Shown here: positions 22,911 through 30,679 of the stretch, piece by piece
How the letters are laid out: each line of letters begins with the position of its first letter
How positions within the stretch are numbered: position 1 is the stretch's first letter
Assembly (NCBI GenBank): GCA_943788045.1
Contig: CALSOT010000002.1
Coordinates: 124,001-188,000, forward strand
Origin: an uncultured Polaribacter sp.
GTDB taxonomy: Bacteria; Bacteroidota; Bacteroidia; Flavobacteriales; Flavobacteriaceae
Reading direction: 5' to 3'
Length of the DNA stretch: 64,000 nucleotides
Notes under the pieces: model-generated
Seen by the model: the letters and a program-made list of their open reading frames with translations, nothing else
Told to the model about the DNA's origin: nothing
Databases searched by the model: none
Made by a program: the position numbers and the translations under genes

Positions 22911-23840
22911 ATGAAAACTTCAATTGCACTATTAGTTACTATGTTTACCATAGCATCTTACTCTCAAACACTAATTACGGATGCAAATTTTGATGATGCA
23001 ATAGCCAATTGTTTGTCATTAGCGCCAGAAGACGGTCGCTGCACTGACAGTGAATATGGCATCATGCCAGAATGGGATGTGAGTAGTGTAACTAAAATGA
23101 ATCTTGCTTTTTTTAATCTACCCACTTTTAATGCAGATATCAGTAAGTGGGATGTTGGCAAGGTAACTGATATGACAGGAATGTTTTATGGAGGACTTGC
23201 GTTTAATCAAGATTTAAGTAATTGGGACGTGTCTAGAGTTACCGAAATGACGGGTATGTTTGAAATTACGAGTAATTTTAATGCAGATATAAGTAAGTGG
23301 GATGTTGCTAATGTTGAGGCGCTAAGCCAGATGTTTCGCCAGGCAACCGCATTTGACCAAGATATAAGCAGTTGGAATATTGCCAACGTAACCAATATCA
23401 CCGATATGTTTGAAGATTCAGGTCTTACAACAGACAATTACGATGCGCTGTTAACAGCATGGTCACAGCAGGCGGTGCGTTCTGATTTACAATTTGGTGC
23501 TCAAGGCACGAGTTATTGCAACGCAGCTGCGGCAAGACAGCTATTAATAGACAACAAAGGCTGGATAATTACCGATGCGGGTTTAGATTGCAGTGCTGCA
23601 GGGATAAACGATCAAAGTAAAAATAGCGTAAAGCTATACCCAAATCCTACTTCTGGTGTGTTATACATAGATGCAGATATTTCTCTTTCAAACATAATCG
23701 TACACGATTTGTTAGGCAAAGAAGTACTTCGCATATCAGGATCACAAAGTATTGATATGGGGTCTTTAATGTCTGGCGTATACCTCCTAAAGCTATACGA
23801 AGGCAACAATCTTTCTATACAACGTGTTATAAAAGAATAA
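22911..23840 (+). CDS. Secreted BspA-type (DUF285) repeat protein with T9SS sorting domain
   Basis: 309 residues from the ATG at 22911, which places a signal peptide (MKTSIALLVTMFTIASYSQ) at the N-terminus. Residues about 55-195 hold four to five repeats of the pattern FNxDISxWDVxxVTxMxxMF, the BspA/DUF285 surface repeat. The last ~75 residues (KLYPNPTSGVLYID to YLLKLYEGNNLSIQRVIKE) are a type A C-terminal sorting domain for the type IX secretion system. The product should be exported by T9SS to the surface or medium and may mediate adhesion. It is on the opposite strand to its neighbours. Confidence 0.92.
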   Translation: MKTSIALLVTMFTIASYSQTLITDANFDDAIANCLSLAPEDGRCTDSEYGIMPEWDVSSVTKMNLAFFNLPTFNADISKWDVGKVTDMTGMFYGGLAFNQDLSNWDVSRVTEMTGMFEITSNFNADISKWDVANVEALSQMFRQATAFDQDISSWNIANVTNITDMFEDSGLTTDNYDALLTAWSQQAVRSDLQFGAQGTSYCNAAAARQLLIDNKGWIITDAGLDCSAAGINDQSKNSVKLYPNPTSGVLYIDADISLSNIIVHDLLGKEVLRISGSQSIDMGSLMSGVYLLKLYEGNNLSIQRVIKE

Positions 23841-23870
23841 TAGAACCCTTTTTGTTATACGTATTTAAGT

Positions 23871-24740
23871 TTAATCACAATTGCTGCAGCTGTTAAAACA
23901 AACTGTAGGCAGCGTTGTGTTACCGGCTATGGTAGCCACTCTGTTTGTATATTCAGCAGCGGTCTTGGTGCACGCAGTTCCTTCTTTAAATGTTTCTTGA
24001 GCATTCCAACCATCTAGAGTAAATTTGTATTCAATATTGCCAACGGGTACATCAAGGGTAATCTCGTAAATACCATCGTTATTGTCGTCAGACATGGTGT
24101 TACAAGCGCCACACCAATTGTTAAAAGTACCATTTAAACACACCGATTTAAATGCCTCTTTGTAATTGGATAAATCTACCGAAAAAGTGGTGGAAACCAT
24201 CTCAGAATTAGTGGTTGTATGATTGTAAATTTTAAAAAACCAAACCTTTCCATTTTTAATATAAACATTGGCATGGTTGTCTTCTTGCATCATGCTTTTG
24301 CCGTTACGAGTATTTAGTTTATGGCCATTTATAATCCAATCTCCTTCATCTTTTTTTCCGTCTTTATCCACAAAGTTAATCGGTATTCCCCATTCTTGCT
24401 GAATCGTAATATCATTGTTATTTAACCATTGCGTTATAAACGCTTTAAATTCTTCTTTACCAGTTATAGTGATGTTGTTGGGCGCTTTAATACTGATAGA
24501 ATCACTAGCAAGGTTTAGTAAGCCTTCAATATCTTTTTTTGCATGTAAATCGCACCATTGTATCCAAATATCTAAATTTTCTTGACGACCAAGTAGCCAA
24601 CTATTTTCAGGACTTCCGGCAAATCCAACAGATTTTAAAGCAGCATTCGTTGTGGAAATCTCTTTGGAAGTTTCATGGGTTTGCTTGCATGAAAATAGCA
24701 ATGTAATTATAAGTAAGCAGAAAATTTTTGATGTGTTCAT
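23871..24740 (-). CDS. Lipoprotein with NTF2/SnoaL-like domain and C-terminal CBM48-like domain
   Basis: 289 residues. Lipoprotein signal with Cys18 (LLFSCKQ). The middle (about 50-175) looks like a SnoaL/NTF2 fold: WLLGRQENLDIWIQWCDLHAKKDIEGLLNLASD, a cone-shaped fold often used for small-molecule binding. The C-terminal ~100 residues (VCLNGTFNNWCGACNTMSDD, YEITLDVPVGNIEYKFTLDGW) match the E-set/CBM48-like domain found near starch-acting proteins, with four to six cysteines added. Convergent with the T9SS protein, 30 bases between stops. Binding role inferred; no catalytic site seen. Confidence 0.75.
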   Translation of the reverse strand: MNTSKIFCLLIITLLFSCKQTHETSKEISTTNAALKSVGFAGSPENSWLLGRQENLDIWIQWCDLHAKKDIEGLLNLASDSISIKAPNNITITGKEEFKAFITQWLNNNDITIQQEWGIPINFVDKDGKKDEGDWIINGHKLNTRNGKSMMQEDNHANVYIKNGKVWFFKIYNHTTTNSEMVSTTFSVDLSNYKEAFKSVCLNGTFNNWCGACNTMSDDNNDGIYEITLDVPVGNIEYKFTLDGWNAQETFKEGTACTKTAAEYTNRVATIAGNTTLPTVCFNSCSNCD

Positions 24741-25126
24741 TTTAACAGAATTTTAAAAGTAAGGGGTTAATTTACAAAACATTAGCAAATTTTAAAAATT
24801 TAACACAAAAAAATATACTTTACCATTCGGAAATCCGCATACGTATTTGGTAGCAAGAATGTAACTTTGGTAATATGGGTTATAGAGCAATTGCAATAAT
24901 AGTATTACCCTTAAATACATTCCTAATTCATTTAATACGATTCATATTTAATGTCAGAAAGATTACGCACCAAATCACGATATAAGTTGGCAAATCTCTG
25001 CTTGAATACTGTAAGTTAGATACCCTGGAAATGGAAATGATGTATGAGTTTTTTAGTAAAGTGTGTGGGTTCATTAAATAAGTGATAGCATTAAATTAAA
25101 GTAGGGTACACCAAGCACCAAACCGA
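24741..25126. other. Gene-free stretch
   Basis: No ORF of note, no repeat and no attC-like element. It should include the promoter of the minus-strand lipoprotein at its left end, though no TAnnTTTG stands out. Confidence 0.5.
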
Positions 25127-25291
25127 TTAGCCACTCGTTATGAAATATTCCAGATTGTTCTTTTGCCCAACTGAAGTGATTAATTCTCCTTTTTTGTAAT
25201 GCTTGTATTTAGCAATATCAGCAATCTTCCCTGTAGATTTTTTAGAGATGTTACTTACAGCGTTTATGATTGGGCTAATTTTATTTTGCAT
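25127..25291 (-). pseudogene. N-terminal fragment of a Crp/Fnr-type regulator
   Basis: 54 codons from ATG at 25291: MQNKISPIINAVSNISKKST, then ADIAKYKHYKKGELITSVGQ and KNNLEYFITSG, then stop. The KKGELITSVGQKNN...YFITSG part matches the start of the cyclic-nucleotide-binding-like domain of flavobacterial Crp/Fnr regulators. The rest of the sensor domain and the whole helix-turn-helix are missing. It begins one base after the stop of the upstream membrane gene. Confidence 0.65.
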
Positions 25292-25292
25292 T

Positions 25293-25655
25293 TTACATGG
25301 TATTGTAGAGTCGTTTTTTTTCTTTAATTGAAATTATCAAAAGTATTATCTGTGATGGTATTCCAATACCGTAACACAATTGTCCTACTTCTTTCATTCG
25401 ATGTCCTGATGCAAGGAAATCTTGTAACCATAATGGCAATCCAGTCATAATTGTAATAATCAAAATAACTGTTGTCAATATTATATGGAATTTTGATTTT
25501 CTTATCGAATACATAGCTAATAAAGTCAATATTGATGCTATCAATACTGTCAAGTATGTCAAAATGAACTGTAGTCCTGGAGGTTCTAAATACATAGTAG
25601 AACCGAATAGATTTACAATTATTGATACGACTATAAGAGTTATGTATATTTTCAT
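25293..25655 (-). CDS. Four-helix membrane protein
   Basis: 120 residues with four hydrophobic segments (about 3-20, 30-48, 58-78, 95-112) and a conserved-looking LPLWLQDFLASGHRM loop. I recognise no family. Its 5' side is a short attC-like element (25665-25714), so it is a cassette cargo, followed directly by the truncated Crp/Fnr fragment. Confidence 0.65.
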   Translation of the reverse strand: MKIYITLIVVSIIVNLFGSTMYLEPPGLQFILTYLTVLIASILTLLAMYSIRKSKFHIILTTVILIITIMTGLPLWLQDFLASGHRMKEVGQLCYGIGIPSQIILLIISIKEKKRLYNTM

Positions 25656-25659
25656 TGGT

Positions 25660-25714
25660 TATGCTCTACGGTTTGGCTAAGCTGCCTTTTAATGCAGTTT
25701 AGGTTGTGTTGGCA
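25660..25714 (-). repeat. attC-like site (array 2, short form)
   Basis: About 55 bp ending in GTTGGCA (25708-25714). The inner stem CTAAGCTGC-cttttaat-GCAGTTTAG is strong, flanked by GGTTTGG on the left. The left core has decayed to CTCTACGG. The right core still pairs with TGCCAAC at 27092-27098. Confidence 0.65.
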
Positions 25715-25727
25715 AATCGTTTTTTAT

Positions 25728-26250
25728 TTATGGTATTAGTATCAGTCGTTGTTTTAACTTTTCTTTTCCTAAAACCCAAACAATTAAATATCCACCAGTT
25801 CCATCGCTATTCCATTGATGCACAATATAATCGCCTTTGTTTTTGTTAATTTCAAATTCATTATTACATTCAAAAATATCCTCGTAAAGGATGTCAGGAA
25901 TTTCAATCAATTTTCCATTTATTGAGACTTCAATTCCAACAACTTCCGTTTTAGGTATATTACCGTCAGTTCCATAAATTCTACGTCCATTAATTTTGGT
26001 AAGCCATTTTCCGTCAAAATCAGAAATTTTATTTTCGATATTAAATTCCTTTAATTTATAATTAAATGAAAATTCAGTTCCGCTATATTTATTTAAATTT
26101 CAATTGGACATAAGCGACTTTTGTGCATGTAACCAATAAAAGTATTGTCTTCTCCGAAATCAGTGTATTTGCAGATATATAAATCCTCTTCAGATTCGCT
26201 TTTAGTTCTTACAAATATTCATAGAATCCAGTAACCATAATTGCTAAAAC
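25728..26250 (-). pseudogene. Multiply frameshifted gene of unknown function
   Basis: Three consecutive open segments in different frames read as one protein. Near 26230, VTGFYEY. Then about 26105-26220, RTKSESEEDLYICKYTDFGE and on to YMHKSRLCPIEI. Then about 25728-26090, NLNKYSGTEFSFNYKLKEFN through DGKWLTKINGRRIYGTDGNI to a normal stop. There is no usable start for the last segment. Family not recognised. It sits inside the last cassette of array 2. Confidence 0.6.
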
Positions 26251-26339
26251 TGCTTAGCGTTTTGATTTGATTCCGTTCTTTAGTTTTCAATTCCGATTAA
26301 GTTAGATTAATTGTAATTCCACATTAGTATATTTTTATA

Positions 26340-27086
26340 TCAATTTTTTGAATTATAACCATCCTCAATTTTATCATTTGAATAGTTTAAAGCAAAACGT
26401 AATTGACCATTAGGATAATAATAGCTTAATGTTTTTGTTCTTTTTCCATAAGAATTTTTATTTGCGGAATTATCAAGATTGATATTAGTATTAGTAAAAT
26501 ATTCTTCAATTTTTATTTGACCGTTTTCGTAATATTCAGTCCACTTTCCGTTTTTAACTCCTGTTGAGTCATAAGTTTCAATCTTTCTTAAATTACCATT
26601 TTCATAAAATGATTTCATATAAATTTTATTAGAAAAGACATAGCCGTTTCTTGCAGTATCTAATTTATATTTTACACTATCTCTTATTTTTCCGTTTTCA
26701 AAATAATGAACTCCTAAGTCGGTGATATTTTCATCAAGGTAATTTTCGATTAATTCTATCTGTCCATTTTCATAATACTGACTATACTTACCATTTAATT
26801 TGCCATTTTTCAATTCGAAAATCTTAGCTGGAATAGAATCGTGGTTTTTATAAAACTGAATCCATTTCCCATCTGTAGTTTGTTCTTTATTAAGCCGATA
26901 CTTTTCCCTTATTATATTGTCTTTCCAAGTCAGAGTATTAATATTCATATATTTTTCATCGTGACTTTCGGGATAAATAAAATAGGATTTACCTTGATAT
27001 TCAGTAGAAGCTATTTTATCCTGACAATAGGAATGACTTAAATAAAAGAAAATTAATATCGTTAGTAGTAGTTTGTTCATTTTCAA
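26340..27086 (-). CDS. Secreted MORN-variant repeat protein (YwqK-like)
   Basis: 248 residues with a signal peptide (to about SYCQD). From residue 75 it has five to six repeats of the type GKxxGxYxxYYENGQIxxxxxY (QYYENGQIELIENYL, HYFENGKIRDSVKY, SFYENGNLRKIETY, EYYENGQIKIEEYF, YYPNGQLRFALNY). These are the MORN-like repeats found in proteins annotated as YwqK-family antitoxins, although here the protein is secreted and no toxin is adjacent. First intact gene of array 2; its 5' core TGCCAAC is six bases from its head element. A second ATG lies two codons downstream. Confidence 0.8.
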   Translation of the reverse strand: MKMNKLLLTILIFFYLSHSYCQDKIASTEYQGKSYFIYPESHDEKYMNINTLTWKDNIIREKYRLNKEQTTDGKWIQFYKNHDSIPAKIFELKNGKLNGKYSQYYENGQIELIENYLDENITDLGVHYFENGKIRDSVKYKLDTARNGYVFSNKIYMKSFYENGNLRKIETYDSTGVKNGKWTEYYENGQIKIEEYFTNTNINLDNSANKNSYGKRTKTLSYYYPNGQLRFALNYSNDKIEDGYNSKN

Positions 27087-27103
27087 ATTGGTGCCAACGC
27101 TTT

Positions 27104-27160
27104 TATATGCTTATGTTATATCAGTATATCTTATCTTTTTGGCAGGATATGCTGATGTTT
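27104..27160 (-). repeat. Array-head element, copy 2
   Basis: Matches 10424-10480 over 57 bp with few differences: the same ATATGCTTATG-TTAT-ATCAGTATATC hairpin and the same GGCAGGATATGCTGATG block. The downstream DNA differs, so the element itself is what is conserved at the 5' end of the two arrays. Confidence 0.7.
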
Positions 27161-27342
27161 TGTGATGTTATTTCACGAATTCTGTTTGTGAAAATATAGG
27201 TTTAAAACAAGTAAGCAAAAGAATTTTGTGTTTTTCTCAAAGCTTAAATCCTTAAATCTATGTTCTTGTTTTATTGGTGTTCTCTCGTTTCTCTTGCGTT
27301 CTTAACGTTTTTTAAATGTACATAGTATTAGTCGATTTTGTT

Positions 27343-27378
27343 TGCGGTAAACCGCAATTCTAAATGTGGTTTTCCGCA
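27343..27378. repeat. 36-bp imperfect palindrome, copy 3
   Basis: TGCGGTAAACCGCA, eight bases, TGTGGTTTTCCGCA. Same length and spacing as the copies flanking the toxin block; orientation as in copy 2. About 180 bp upstream of the array-2 head element, while copy 1 is about 95 bp from the array-1 head. Confidence 0.8.
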
Positions 27379-27705
27379 GAGAATTACTGTTTTTAAAACT
27401 ACATCAATTGCATTGGTAACTTAAAAAATTACCGTCTCATTCAATTAATCGATAATAACCCCGGCGTATGTGTAATATGTTGCATGATGGACTTGGTTGC
27501 ATTTGTAATCGTTTTTGTTGTTTTCTAAAACACTTGCCGAAACTATATATTGTAACATTAGAGGGGTTGTAATTTTCTGAGATGACCTCCACAATCGCAA
27601 AGGTCATTTTAATGGGTGCTCTAATTTAACATCATCAAAGACAACTAAAACAATTTAATTTTAAACGATTGTAATAAGCTATCATTTGTGATTATCTAAT
27701 GGATG

Positions 27706-29091
27706 TTAATTTTTATTTTGCAAAAGTTCTTTTTTGCCTGTAGTAAAGTCTTTTTTAATGACAGTTCGGTCATATTCTTCTCCTAAAACATTATAAGCCA
27801 CATAGGTCAACTCGTTACCTGCAATGCTGATTACCTGAAAGAACTGCGTTTGTTCAGCTGTTTTATCTGGTTTGTATCCCTCCACCAAATAGTTCTTTAT
27901 TTGGTTAGCGTCTAATGGATACTGTTTAGGGCCACTCACTGAGGTAACATACACAGTGCCTAATCCGTTTACTTCGTCTTTATCGATGGTTTGAACCGGT
28001 ACATGACCTCTTGCATAGGTATGATCATGGCCATTAAGTACTAAGTCAACATTATATTTATCGAATAGTGGTTTCCAATTTTTTCGCGCAAACTCGAAGT
28101 CTCGACCTTTCGCCGGAGAAAATACAGAGTGATGGCAGGTAACGATATGCCATTTTGCATTAGAGTTTGCTAATTGTTGTTCTATATAACTGGTTTGTTC
28201 TTCGAGCTTCGTATTAGAGTTAAGTACAATAATACGTATGTCTTGATAATCTACAGTATAAACAGTTTCATGAAATTCCGGGTCTAAACTTTCCTCAACC
28301 GGTAAGGTAAATTGTGGTCTCCATTGAATAGAAAGCTTCTTGCCTTTACCTTTAGCGATTGGTCTAAATTCATGATTCCCAACAACGGGAATTGCAGTCC
28401 ATTGGCTATGAATGAAGCTACCCGCTTTATACCATTCTGCCCACTCATAATCGCGATGTGCTTTATTAATTAAATCTCCGGCGTGGATAACAAAGGATGC
28501 GTCTGGTGCGGTTTGATAAGCCATGCGAATTACACGAGACCAATGAGATAGAACATCGTTTTGGGCATCGCCAAAGTACACAAATTTAGTTGGTGAATAA
28601 TCGGCTTTTGCTGTGCGAAACTGTATCCATTCCGACCAATAGGTGCTACCATCTCCAACACGATAAGCGTAAAGTGTATCTGGCTTTAGCTCTTTAAATA
28701 CCACACTGTGATAATTAACAAAAAGCGATTTATTGCCTTTGTACAAACCAAGATTAAACAACTCTGTTTCGGCATTTATGGTCATGGCATTATCTGCAAA
28801 CTTTGAATTAACGGTTGCTTCTGCTATTTGCGCAATTGCTTTTTTAATAGTGGTATCAGTACGCCAAGTTACCGCTCTATTTGTAGCCGGATCACCATGA
28901 AAAGTAAGTATAATTCTGTCGGGGTCTTTACTAGGAATCTCCCAGTGATGCAATCCATTATGATCATGATCATGATGATGCTGAGCCGATATAGGAGTAG
29001 ACATAAATAAAGTAAAGATAAAAATAGCTAAGGTTGTAATATGTTTTTTAAGCACAGTTAATGTATTTTGAATGCATATATTAGTATTCAT
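27706..29091 (-). CDS. Purple-acid-phosphatase-like metallophosphoesterase
   Basis: 461 residues. Signal peptide (to about ISAQ), a His/Asp-rich linker, an N-terminal fibronectin-III-like domain (DRIILTFHGDPATNRAVTWR, about 58-160) and a calcineurin-like phosphatase domain. The metal-site motifs are in order: FVYFGDAQND, IHAGDLIN, VVGNHEF, TCHHSVFSP, NGHDHTYARG. This is the purple acid phosphatase group. It probably releases phosphate from organic phosphate outside the cytoplasm. A single gene, with no phosphate regulator adjacent. Confidence 0.9.
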   Translation of the reverse strand: MNTNICIQNTLTVLKKHITTLAIFIFTLFMSTPISAQHHHDHDHNGLHHWEIPSKDPDRIILTFHGDPATNRAVTWRTDTTIKKAIAQIAEATVNSKFADNAMTINAETELFNLGLYKGNKSLFVNYHSVVFKELKPDTLYAYRVGDGSTYWSEWIQFRTAKADYSPTKFVYFGDAQNDVLSHWSRVIRMAYQTAPDASFVIHAGDLINKAHRDYEWAEWYKAGSFIHSQWTAIPVVGNHEFRPIAKGKGKKLSIQWRPQFTLPVEESLDPEFHETVYTVDYQDIRIIVLNSNTKLEEQTSYIEQQLANSNAKWHIVTCHHSVFSPAKGRDFEFARKNWKPLFDKYNVDLVLNGHDHTYARGHVPVQTIDKDEVNGLGTVYVTSVSGPKQYPLDANQIKNYLVEGYKPDKTAEQTQFFQVISIAGNELTYVAYNVLGEEYDRTVIKKDFTTGKKELLQNKN

Positions 29092-29459
29092 ATAAATAAT
29101 AAGTTGTTATCGTTTAATTTTTTTTGTTCGTATACTTTTATATTTACTAATCGTTCTCTAAATAACTAGTAACGTGTTTTTGTTCTGATTCTGTTGTGTC
29201 GAAAATCAGAACGATTTTCAGAGTAGGAATTACTTGCACTGATAATGTGGTCAAATATAACTTTTATTACGGTTTTAGCAATGAATTTTATATGATGTAC
29301 CTGTTGCATATCTATGCAAATACAAATAGTCATCTAAATTAAAAGGAACCTTTTTATTTGTTAATAACCGCATTTTTACAAGAGGGAACTAGATGTTGAT
29401 AAACCTAATGAGGACAATATATAAATTGGTAATGAAACGTTTTTAAAAAACGATGTTCG
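29092..29459. other. Gene-free stretch with possible attC-like remnant
   Basis: 29167-29240 starts TAGTAACGTGTTTTTGTTCTGATT, close to the left part of family-A and family-D sites, has a hairpin GAAAATCAGAACGATTTTC, and ends GGAATTACTTGC where a core would be. It could be an isolated attC-like remnant outside the arrays. The rest shows nothing. Confidence 0.35.
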
Positions 29460-29720
29460 TTAATCGCAACAAGCGCCTTCAACGTAAGTAGTTACTCCCG
29501 CATTTGTTGCATGGCATGAATTAGAATAAGTAACATTGTTACAACCACAAACAGGTTCATACTGTTCTGTGCAAAGAGCGTCTGGTTCAATGAGTGTTTC
29601 ATCAATACAATTTTCAGATGAAGTTTGTGATTTAGACGTGCAATTGTTTTCGTCTTCGCGACACGCAATAACAGACAGACAAATGATAAGTAAGAAAAGT
29701 ATTGATTTTAACTGTCTCAT
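29460..29720 (-). CDS. Kazal-type lipoprotein
   Basis: 86 residues. Lipoprotein signal with Cys20 (LSVIACRED). The C-terminal 45 residues are a Kazal domain: CTEQYEPVCGCNNVTYSNSC followed by HATNAGVTTYVEGAC, with the family's cysteine spacing. Kazal domains inhibit serine proteases; a small lipoprotein form is common in Flavobacteriia and may protect the surface. Single gene. Confidence 0.88.
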   Translation of the reverse strand: MRQLKSILFLLIICLSVIACREDENNCTSKSQTSSENCIDETLIEPDALCTEQYEPVCGCNNVTYSNSCHATNAGVTTYVEGACCD

Positions 29721-29936
29721 AATTGCTCGAGTTTTCTATACAACGATTTTTATGAAATAATATTGTACTTAATAGTATTGTTGTATTGAGTTTTAGGGCA
29801 GTTCAAGATTTGTTATCAATAGTTTTTATTTCTACTTTTTTTTGCTGGATGGATGAGTTAGCAAGGATTGTCAAAATGTTACATTTTTTTGCAAAAAAAA
29901 AAGTTGGAGTTTGTCTTTTAATTCAGTTTTTTAAAA

Positions 29937-30521
29937 TTAATGATTTTTGACAAAGTTGTTCAGTGCTCGCATGGTTTTTAGTGACCAACCTTTTTGTATC
30001 ATATTTTTTATAAAACGAGGTATGCTTCCGCCAGGATCAAATTGAACCATTACTTCTAGATGTGTTTCTTTTTAACTAACTTCTTCTAGGGTAAAGGTGT
30101 AGATTGGTAATGTGCCTCTAACTCTATCTGGTTTTTCTGGGTAATCAGGGTGTTCTATGGATGTTACTTTGACTATAGCTCTATTCTTTTTTTGATATAG
30201 CGATTTTTCTAAAGTCTGCTGAAATACATAATCACGGTTGCTAATTGGCCAAATTAAATCATAGGCTTCATAACTTAACCATGCACCGTCATCTGGTTTT
30301 CCTTTAATGAGAATATTTTTAGACATGCGTTCTACCCATTTTAATCGTGCTTCTGGTTGGCATACTGCTTTGGTAATTTTATCTATATCGCAGGCAATAG
30401 TTGTCGTTCCACGAAATATTCTTATTTCTCCGGGTATATCTTTACTTTCTGTAATTGACATTGGACTTTTAGGAACACCTGGTTCTAGCGGTTTCTCATC
30501 AACTTTCATCCAATTTTTCAT
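29937..30521 (-). pseudogene. START-domain protein gene with an in-frame stop
   Basis: The frame starts at 30521 and meets TAA at 30072-30074, but continues in the same frame to 29937: ...YTFTLEEVS, stop, KETHLEVMVQFDPGGSIPRF through MRALNNFVKNH. The whole 194-residue reading is a START (steroidogenic acute regulatory-related) lipid-binding domain: EARLKWVERMSKNI, DLIWPISNRDYVF, and the GGSIPRFIKNM...W end that completes the fold. Either the gene is newly inactivated or the stop (one base from a sense codon) is a sequence error. Nothing suggests recoding. Confidence 0.75.
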
Positions 30522-30627
30522 AATACAATTGCGATTGTGTTTAGTTTATATAGGTCTAATTATTTCATCATTTCTGTGCATAATGTTCAAAATGATGCAG
30601 TCTAATTTTAGGACAAGACACAAAAAC

Positions 30628-30670
30628 ATAAAAAAAGCGCAACATTTAAAAGTTGCGCTTTTTTTTTGTA
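30628..30670. terminator. Bidirectional terminator hairpin
   Basis: AAAAAAAGCGCAACATTTAAAAGTTGCGCTTTTTTTT: a ten-base stem with A and T tracts on both sides, so it can end transcripts from either direction. It lies ten bases after the stop of the sulfate permease gene, which is transcribed towards it. Confidence 0.85.
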
Positions 30671-30679
30671 GATATTTTA

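Larger units (their letters stand above)
16338..27098 (-). mobile_element. Second, decaying cassette array (array 2)
   Basis: Minus-strand small genes separated by attC-like sites in various states. Sites at 16338-16468 and 17098-17172 are intact. Those near 17646-17787, 18430-18550, 19355-19415, 22584-22710 and 25660-25714 are degraded or cut. Core pairing across cassettes is partial, unlike the near-perfect pairing in array 1. Several relic genes lie within. The head element at 27104-27160 equals that of array 1. Genes at 19599-24740 may be insertions rather than cassettes. Confidence 0.55.
27087..27705. other. Gene-free stretch: array-2 head element and third palindrome
   Basis: Contains the core TGCCAAC (27092-27098), the head element (27104-27160) and the 36-bp palindrome (27343-27378). 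Beyond 27400 no repeat or ORF is apparent. It marks the end of the accessory region. Confidence 0.6.

Noticed and set aside
26340..27086. An antitoxin of a YwqK-type toxin-antitoxin system
   Set aside because: The name is inherited from annotation of MORN-repeat proteins. This one has a signal peptide and no adjacent toxin.
1..27100. Integron integrase or transposase
   Set aside because: I looked for tyrosine recombinase and DDE motifs in all frames and found none in the window; the recombinase, if any, is elsewhere.
29937..30521. Programmed stop-codon read-through or selenocysteine
   Set aside because: The stop is TAA, not TGA, and there is no structure after it. A mutation or sequence error is simpler.
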